In this document: in pieces, positions 1 to 3,789 of the stretch
How the letters are laid out: every line of letters begins with the position of its first letter
How positions within the stretch are numbered: position 1 is the stretch's first letter
Notes under the pieces: generated by a model
What the model was told of the DNA's origin: nothing
Database searches by the model: none
The model's input: the letters and a program-made list of their open reading frames with translations, nothing else
Assembly (NCBI GenBank): GCA_005776735.1
Contig: SXOM01000055.1
Location: forward strand, 1 to 6,181
Source: Pseudomonadota bacterium
GTDB lineage: Bacteria > Myxococcota_A > UBA796 > SXON01
Length of the DNA: 6,181 nucleotides
Reading direction: 5' to 3'
Program-made: the position numbers and the translations under genes

Positions 1-76
1 CCCCCCTAAGCCCCCATCGCCCCCGCCGCCCGCGCTGCGCGCCGGCCTCGGCCCGACCTCCAGCGCGGTCGCGGCG

Positions 77-103
77 CGGCGCCCAAAAACGCGCGAGGCG
101 CCG
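77..103 (-). terminator. weak hairpin downstream of citrate synthase
   Basis: Arms CGGCGCC (77-83) and GGCGCCG (97-103) are perfectly complementary around a 13-nt loop. The hairpin lies about 40 nt beyond the citrate synthase stop codon in the direction of transcription. The only T-run on the transcribed strand (five Ts opposite 85-89) is inside the loop rather than after the stem, so this is not a canonical intrinsic terminator. In sequence this GC-rich a 7-bp stem could be chance. The rest of 1-143 shows no credible reading frame. Confidence 0.22.
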
Positions 104-143
104 GCGGGAGCAGCCCACCGACGCCCCGACGGGACCGACCTGC

Positions 144-1322
144 TCAGTCCTGCTTGCGGCCGCGGTAACGACGGTGCGGCTGGTTGACCGGGATGTCGCT
201 CGGGCGGTAGATGGGAACGCCCTTGCCGTTGCGGTGCACCAGGCGCTCGTCGACGATCTGGGCGGCGATGCCGCTGCAGCGCGCGAGGCCGAAGAGCACC
301 GTGTAGTACTCGCTGTCGGCGAGGCCGCAGGCGCGCAGGAGCGTGCCCGACACCGCGTCGACGTTCGGGTACGGGTTCTTGACCTTGGGGTTGGCCTTGA
401 GCACCTTCACCGCGCGTTCGCGCATGACGACGGCGCGCTTGTACAGCGAGTCGTTCGGGCAGAGCTCCTTGCCGAGCTCGTACTGGACGCCCGCGCGCGG
501 GTCTTCGGCGCGGAGCACGGCGTGCCCGAAGCCGAAGATGCTGCGACCGGCCGCGAACTCGTCACGGATGAACTGCTCGATCTTGTCGGCGTCGTTGGTG
601 CCGGCCTTCTCGAGGAACTCCAGGCACTCCTGGTTGGCGCGGCCGTGGAGCGGGCCGTACAGGCCGGCCATCGACGCGCCGAGCGAAGCGTACATGTCGG
701 ACTTGCCGGAGGCCACGGCCTTGCCGACGAACGTGGACAGGTTGCCGCCGCCATGGTCCATGTGCAGGACGTAGAAGACCCGCATCAGCTTGGTGAGCTT
801 GTCCGCGTCGGCGCCGGGAACGCCCATCATCTGGACGAAGTTCTCCATCAGGCCCAGGTGCGGCTTGGACTTGATCGGCTTGCCCCAGCCGGAGCGGGTG
901 CGGTAGATCGCGGCCACGATCTCCGGCATCTGCGCGACGACGTTGAGGCCGTCCTCGCGGTAGTCGCCCGTCTTGCAGAGCATGCCCGCGAAGGTGAGGC
1001 CCGAGATGAGCCACTCCATCGGGTGGCCCTCCTTCGGGAGGCCGGTGATGAGCTTGATGACGCGCTTGTCGACCTTGGCGCGCTTCTTGAGCTCCTTCTT
1101 GAACTTGCTCAGCTCGCCCTTGTTGGGGAGCTTCTTGTAGAAGAGGAGGTAGATCGCCGCTTCGGGATCGATGTGCGCAAGGTCGGCGATGGGGTAGCCG
1201 ACGTAGTGGAGGCCCTCGCCGGGGTCCACCTCGGAGGTGTACACCGTGCTGACCGGGAAGCCGCGCATGCCCGTGTCGAGCAGCTCGGGGGTGATGGTGA
1301 AGGGGAGCAGGTTGTCGCTCAT
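144..1322 (-). CDS. gltA: citrate synthase, mitochondrial (eukaryote-like) type
   Basis: 392 aa. Condenses acetyl-CoA with oxaloacetate to citrate, the entry step of the TCA cycle, in the cytoplasm. The family signature GFGHAVLRAEDPR is at residues 264-276. All three catalytic residues known from pig citrate synthase can be placed: His190 in HGGGN (pig His274), His267 in GFGH (His320) and Asp322 in NVDAVSG (Asp375). GPLHGRANQE (223-232) and YYTVLFGLAR (339-348) also match the mitochondrial enzyme closely, so this is the eukaryote-like subfamily known from Geobacteraceae rather than the hexameric E. coli type. It lacks a transit-peptide-like extension, which explains its length relative to about 437 aa for the pig enzyme. 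The start is set by GGAG (1331-1328) five bases before ATG. The open frame continues far upstream, but that part overlaps the next gene in another frame and has no family similarity. The barrel gene 179 bp upstream points the same way but is probably transcribed separately. Confidence 0.97.
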   Translation of the reverse strand: MSDNLLPFTITPELLDTGMRGFPVSTVYTSEVDPGEGLHYVGYPIADLAHIDPEAAIYLLFYKKLPNKGELSKFKKELKKRAKVDKRVIKLITGLPKEGHPMEWLISGLTFAGMLCKTGDYREDGLNVVAQMPEIVAAIYRTRSGWGKPIKSKPHLGLMENFVQMMGVPGADADKLTKLMRVFYVLHMDHGGGNLSTFVGKAVASGKSDMYASLGASMAGLYGPLHGRANQECLEFLEKAGTNDADKIEQFIRDEFAAGRSIFGFGHAVLRAEDPRAGVQYELGKELCPNDSLYKRAVVMRERAVKVLKANPKVKNPYPNVDAVSGTLLRACGLADSEYYTVLFGLARCSGIAAQIVDERLVHRNGKGVPIYRPSDIPVNQPHRRYRGRKQD

Positions 1323-1351
1323 GTCGTCTCCAGGGGGCGGCAACGTACCCC

Positions 1352-1363
1352 GCCCCATGGGGC
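1352..1363. repeat. 12-bp perfect palindrome upstream of the citrate synthase RBS
   Basis: GCCCCATGGGGC is a perfect palindrome with no spacer, 29 bp upstream of the citrate synthase start codon and about 20 bp upstream of its Shine-Dalgarno. It could be a small operator or part of a 5' leader structure. No recognised regulator matches it. Confidence 0.3.
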
Positions 1364-1373
1364 CCGAAAAGGC

Positions 1374-1462
1374 AAAAAATCGGTCCAAATCGGGCCACCG
1401 ACAGCGGTTGGGCGGCGCGGCGCGACCGTCCCGAGGCGTAGAACGTCCGGACCGCGCCGCGC
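1374..1462 (-). terminator. hairpins and T-run after the barrel gene
   Basis: Read on the minus strand, a strong inverted repeat starts 40 nt after the barrel-protein stop. Its arms are GCGCGGCGCG (1415-1424) and CGCGCCGCGC (1453-1462), 10 bp perfect. About 13 nt further on, a weak 5-bp stem pairs TCGGT with ACCGA (1380-1384 with 1397-1401) and is followed directly by six Ts (1379-1374). The second stem alone is marginal, but hairpin plus T-run in the right place and orientation makes partial or full termination between the barrel gene and citrate synthase plausible. Confidence 0.4.
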
Positions 1463-1501
1463 ACGATCGCGAGATTCGCCCGGAGCCGCGGGGGTGGCGG
1501 C

Positions 1502-2209
1502 CTACAGGTTGAGCGCGAGGAGCGACCGCACCTGCCATCCGGCATCTTCGGCCGCCTCCTCGCCGAGCGGGGCGAGCGCAGCGACGGTCCACCACAGGCG
1601 CCCGCCTTCGCCGGACAGGTGCACGCTCGGCCCGGCCCACGCGAGCGGGCCTTCGACCTCGGCCCCCTCGAACTCCACGCCGACCTTGCCCTCCACGCCG
1701 ATGATCAGCGGCTTGGCGACCCGGACACCGAGGCCGAGCGCGGGCTCGAGCTCGTGCTTGACCTCGCCGTCCTCGAGCTCGAGCTTGTACTCGACGTTGA
1801 GCGCGCTGCGGAAGCGCTTGATGTCCTTGCCGACGATGAGCTTGACCTCGAAGGCGTGCTTGTCGAAGGTGGGAGAGCCGATGTACTCGACGTAGGCCGC
1901 GGGGTCGACCACACCGACCCCCTCGGCGCCGAAGCGGTACTTCAGGCGCCCCTTCCACTTGGTGAACGCGACGGGCCCCCCGCCGACGTTGGCGCCCACC
2001 AGGTACAGGCCGCCTTCCAGGCGGTCGGTGATGCCGTACTCCAGCTCCACCTGGTGTTCCCAGGTCGGCTCGGCGCCTTCCGGCAGCTTGGCGGTGGTGT
2101 ACGTCTCCAGCTCGACCCCGCCCTGGGGGACGGTGCCGTAGCCGTAGGAGAAGGCGAAGACGCGCTCGCCGGCGAGCGCAGGAGCGAGGAGCAGGAGGAC
2201 CAGGGACAT
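1502..2209 (-). CDS. predicted outer-membrane beta-barrel protein
   Basis: 235 aa, function not recognised. Residues 1-13 (MSLVLLLLAPALA) look like a very short signal peptide with an Ala-x-Ala cleavage site; it is odd in having no basic residue at the N-terminus. The mature part has amphipathic beta-strand patterns separated by Gly/Asp turns. YGYGTVPQGGVELE (about 22-35), followed by a strand ending in YGITDRLEGGLYLV, resembles the opening of small outer-membrane barrels of the phenol-degradation 'MetA-pathway' or transporter type; this is pattern resemblance only. The last residue is Leu, not the aromatic preferred by many barrels. The start is supported by GAGGTGA (2218-2212) ending just before AAC-ATG... 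on the minus strand; an in-frame TTG at 2251 lacks a comparable site. It is transcribed divergently from the flavoprotein operon across a shared Fur-type control region, so iron regulation is likely. A role in iron or metal passage is inference. Confidence 0.82.
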   Translation of the reverse strand: MSLVLLLLAPALAGERVFAFSYGYGTVPQGGVELETYTTAKLPEGAEPTWEHQVELEYGITDRLEGGLYLVGANVGGGPVAFTKWKGRLKYRFGAEGVGVVDPAAYVEYIGSPTFDKHAFEVKLIVGKDIKRFRSALNVEYKLELEDGEVKHELEPALGLGVRVAKPLIIGVEGKVGVEFEGAEVEGPLAWAGPSVHLSGEGGRLWWTVAALAPLGEEAAEDAGWQVRSLLALNL

Positions 2210-2234
2210 GTTCACCTCAGGGGGAATGACGATG

Positions 2235-2263
2235 TTGACTTTCGTTATCAATAACGATAGATC
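2235..2263 (+). promoter_or_regulatory. possible sigma70-type promoter for the FMN-protein operon
   Basis: TTGACT (2235-2240) matches the -35 consensus at five of six positions. Seventeen bases later TAGATC (2258-2263) matches the -10 at three of six. The predicted transcript would start near 2270, leaving a leader of only about 14 nt with no visible Shine-Dalgarno before the ATG at 2285. The -35 is good and the -10 is weak. The 16-bp palindrome at 2242-2257 fills the spacer almost exactly, as expected of a repressor site. Confidence 0.42.
2242..2257. promoter_or_regulatory. palindromic operator in the divergent promoter region
   Basis: TCGTTATCAATAACGA is a perfect inverted repeat, 7-bp arms around CA. 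Read on the minus strand it contains TTGATAACGA, nearly identical to the TTGATAATGA half-site of the Fur box exactly 50 bp downstream (2292-2301). The GTTAT...ATAAC core also recalls Zur and other Fur-family sites, although the Zur sites I know have a 3-nt centre. The best reading is a second, weaker Fur-family site serving the divergent genes. It lies 33 bp upstream of the barrel-gene start. Confidence 0.6.
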
Positions 2264-2280
2264 ACCCCACGGCGCCAGAA

Positions 2281-2299
2281 AATAATGAAACTCATTATC
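2281..2299 (+). promoter_or_regulatory. Fur box covering the start codon of the FMN-protein gene
   Basis: AATAATGAAACTCATTATC matches the 19-bp E. coli-type Fur consensus GATAATGATAATCATTATC at 16 of 19 positions. Both 7-bp arms, ATAATGA (2282-2288) and TCATTAT (2292-2298), are exact. Only the central trinucleotide and one outer base differ. The site stands out in a genome this GC-rich. It includes the ATG at 2285, so Fe-Fur bound here would sit just downstream of the predicted promoter and block transcription of the plus-strand operon. It could also affect the divergent barrel gene. Confidence 0.88.
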
Positions 2300-2830
2300 A
2301 AAGCGATGTCAACGGTCCTCCTCCTCGGTGGGGTGACGCCCGCGTACGCCTACACCTGGTTCACGCCCGAAGCGCTGATGGAGAGCTACTTCCCGGGGGT
2401 CACGACCGCCGCCGAGGAGTGGGTGCCCGACACGACGGCGGCGGCGGAGTTCAAGGCCCGGGTCGGGTACACGCTCCCCTCCCCCCGCTACACCTTCCAT
2501 GTCGCCGGGCCGGCCGACGCGCCGGTCGGCTACGCGTTGGTCGACGAGCAGCTCGGCCAGCACGAGCCGATCACGTTCGGGGTGAAGCTCCGCCCCGACT
2601 GCGTGATCGAGCGCATCGAGGTCATGGTGTACCGGGAGGCGTACGGAGAGGGGGTGCGGGCCGAGGTGTTCCGCTCGCAGTTCGTCGGCAAGCGGGCCAG
2701 CGACCCGCTGCGCGTCGGCAAGGACGTGCAGCTCGTGTCGGGGGCGACGATCTCCTCGCGCGCGCTGGCCACGGGCGCCCGTCGTGCCGCCGCGTTGTGC
2801 GAGGTGTGGCGCGCGGGGGTCGGCGCATGA
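2285..2830 (+). CDS. exported FMN-binding domain protein (NqrC/RnfG-like flavinylation motif)
   Basis: 181 aa. Residues 1-22 form a signal peptide: KLIIK n-region, hydrophobic core, then PAYA before YTWF. The mature protein is an FMN_bind-type domain. N-terminal TPEALMESYFPG (27-38) is the usual opening of this family. The C-terminal FRSQFVGKRASDPLRVGKD (129-147) followed by VSGATISSRA (151-160) is the flavin site. In NqrC and RnfG, ApbE attaches FMN through a phosphoester to the Thr of SGAT, here Thr155. The Asp usually three residues before the Ser is Gln149; an Asp lies at 147. The protein is expected in the periplasm as a one-electron carrier. The ATG lies inside a Fur box and lacks a clear ribosome-binding site; a second ATG at 2306 is no better placed and would lose the basic n-region. 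The stop overlaps the start of the next gene (ATGA), so the two are probably translationally coupled partners. Confidence 0.9.
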   Translation: MKLIIKAMSTVLLLGGVTPAYAYTWFTPEALMESYFPGVTTAAEEWVPDTTAAAEFKARVGYTLPSPRYTFHVAGPADAPVGYALVDEQLGQHEPITFGVKLRPDCVIERIEVMVYREAYGEGVRAEVFRSQFVGKRASDPLRVGKDVQLVSGATISSRALATGARRAAALCEVWRAGVGA

Positions 2831-3318
2831 AGGACTTCCAGTCCCCCCCCAACGGCCTGCGCCGCCTCGGGCCCGGCGCCCGGGCGCTGTACGGGCTGTA
2901 CCTCGCGTTCACCGCGCTCGGCCTGTGCAGCGCGGCGTTGTTGCACTACGACGGCCTCGGCCTGGACGCCGAGACGGCGACCTCGTGGTTCCGCGGCAAC
3001 GACGCCGACGCCTACCCGAAGAGCTTCCGGCAGCTCGCCGAGCTCACGCACTTCCACCTCTTCACCGAGCCGGTGGCGTTGCTCGTCGTGTCGCACCTCT
3101 ACGCGCTCGGGACCGACTCGGGGGGCCGCCGGGCCCTGGCCATCGGCGGCACCGCCGCCGCGATCGTGCTGCAGATCGGCCTGCCGTGGGTGGTCACCTA
3201 TGTCACCGCGGCGGCCGGGGTCCTCTTCCTGCCCGTGCACGCCGCGCTCTTCGTCGGCTTCGGGTACATGATCCTCCGCGGCGCGGTCGATCTCTGGGCC
3301 GCGGGCCGCGAGGCCTGA
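2827..3318 (+). CDS. four-helix inner-membrane protein with conserved-looking histidines
   Basis: 163 aa, family not named with confidence. Four hydrophobic segments are visible at about 19-39, 77-94, 103-125 and 127-150. Histidines occur at the end of helix 1 (His40), before and in helix 2 (His75, His77, His90) and in helix 4 (His138). The segment THFHLFTEPVALLVVSH (74-90) is the most distinctive, with histidines at both ends of helix 2. The loop between helices 1 and 2 carries GNDADAYPKSF (57-67). Histidines at membrane faces in a small four-helix protein are compatible with b-type heme binding, but I see no established cytochrome motif. The start codon overlaps the stop of the FMN-binding protein gene, so the two share the Fur-controlled transcript. 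As a hypothesis, this is the membrane electron donor or anchor for the periplasmic flavoprotein. Confidence 0.85.
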   Translation: MKDFQSPPNGLRRLGPGARALYGLYLAFTALGLCSAALLHYDGLGLDAETATSWFRGNDADAYPKSFRQLAELTHFHLFTEPVALLVVSHLYALGTDSGGRRALAIGGTAAAIVLQIGLPWVVTYVTAAAGVLFLPVHAALFVGFGYMILRGAVDLWAAGREA

Positions 3319-3390
3319 GCCCAACCCGTCCGAAGTGCGACATCGCCACGCCCTCCGACCGGGGGCCGGTGCAGCCAGACCCTCGCGGTT

Positions 3391-3418
3391 CGGCGTTCCC
3401 CCGTTGTGCCAAACGCCG
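3391..3418. repeat. inverted repeat CGGCGTT-N14-AACGCCG, copy 1
   Basis: Perfect 7-bp arms, CGGCGTT (3391-3397) and AACGCCG (3412-3418), around 14 nt. An IR with the same arms and the same 14-nt spacing recurs at 3690-3717, while the spacer sequences differ. Conserved arms with a non-conserved, fixed-length spacer is what a dimeric DNA-binding protein site looks like; a hairpin RNA is the alternative. Confidence 0.6.
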
Positions 3419-3523
3419 CCCGTCGGTGGCCGGTTCGGTGACGCGGCGGGTGTGTGCCAGCACCCCAACGCGCTTCGCGCGCCGGGGGCCCGCCGGCCCA
3501 CCTGCCCCTTCCACCGTCCGCGA

Positions 3524-3560
3524 GGCGGCCCGCCCTCGGACCGATGGCGGGCGGGCCGCC
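3524..3560. repeat. 11-bp-arm inverted repeat
   Basis: GGCGGCCCGCC (3524-3534) is the exact reverse complement of GGCGGGCCGCC (3550-3560), with a 15-nt loop. It lies about 205 bp beyond the four-helix protein gene. There is no T-run after it on either strand. It could slow or terminate transcription as a GC-only hairpin or be part of a larger folded RNA. Confidence 0.5.
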
Positions 3561-3593
3561 AGCGAGCGTGGGTGCCCGAAGTGCGAGCGGAGC

Positions 3594-3621
3594 GCCGGTT
3601 CGCCGCTTGCGGCGAACTGGC
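3594..3621. repeat. 13-bp-arm hairpin, near-perfect
   Basis: GCCGGTTCGCCGC (3594-3606) pairs with GCGGCGAACTGGC (3609-3621) at all positions except one, which is a G-U wobble in RNA read on the plus strand. Two bases (TT) separate the arms, giving a CTTG tetraloop if the last pair opens. This is the strongest hairpin in the region, 33 bp after the preceding inverted repeat. No T-run follows it. Confidence 0.55.
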
Positions 3622-3689
3622 GGGGGAGCGAGCGCCAATTTCACCCGGCCGGGCAGGACCCGGGGGTGACCTCGTTCTGCCCCCCTCGC

Positions 3690-3717
3690 CGGCGTTTGTC
3701 CCCCCCGCGGAACGCCG
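3690..3717. repeat. inverted repeat CGGCGTT-N14-AACGCCG, copy 2
   Basis: Same 7-bp arms (3690-3696 and 3711-3717) and same 14-nt spacing as copy 1, 299 bp downstream of it. It ends 72 bp before the lipoprotein start codon, a position that would suit an operator or activator site for that gene. CCTCGC occurs shortly before the left arm in both copies. Confidence 0.6.
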
Positions 3718-3789
3718 ACCCGCGCCCCGGGTCGCCGCGTCTTGCCCGGCCCCCCGACCCGACGGTTACGTCGCGGACCGAGGTGCTCC

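Larger units (their letters stand above)
3319..3789. other. 471-bp non-coding region rich in inverted repeats
   Basis: No reading frame here has a credible start, composition or recognisable product; the open frames are arginine/proline/glycine-rich artefacts of high GC. Besides the repeats listed separately, it contains short perfect stems: ACCGG-GGG-CCGGT (3358-3370), CGCGC-TTC-GCGCG (3469-3481), GGGCC-CGCC-GGCCC (3486-3499) and the palindrome CCCGGCCGGG (3644-3653). No stem is followed by a T-run, so no canonical terminator for the upstream operon was found. It must hold the end of that transcript and the promoter of the lipoprotein gene at 3790. It may also encode a structured RNA. Confidence 0.6.

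Noticed and set aside
174..1895. Long plus-strand open frame opposite citrate synthase and the barrel gene
   Set aside because: Antisense shadow: Leu/Val/Glu/Asp/Arg-rich product with no domain, typical of the strand opposite GC-rich genes.
1323..1958. N-terminal extension of citrate synthase by about 212 residues in the same open frame
   Set aside because: The extension is Arg/Gly-rich, has no family similarity and overlaps the barrel gene in another frame; a good ribosome-binding site and the family's normal N-terminus fix the start at 1322.
2207..2251. Upstream in-frame TTG start for the barrel protein at 2251
   Set aside because: It would begin inside the operator palindrome without a ribosome-binding site; ATG at 2209 has GAGGTGA and begins the signal peptide.
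3330..3586. 11-bp direct repeat CCGAAGTGCGA at 3330 and 3576 as possible insertion-site duplication
   Set aside because: No transposase, terminal repeats at those points or other sign of insertion; a short repeat like this can be chance in GC-rich DNA.
3742..3789. Upstream TTG start for the repeat lipoprotein
   Set aside because: It adds an Arg/Pro-rich stretch, lacks a ribosome-binding site and spoils the lipoprotein signal, whereas TTG at 3790 has GAGGTG at proper spacing.
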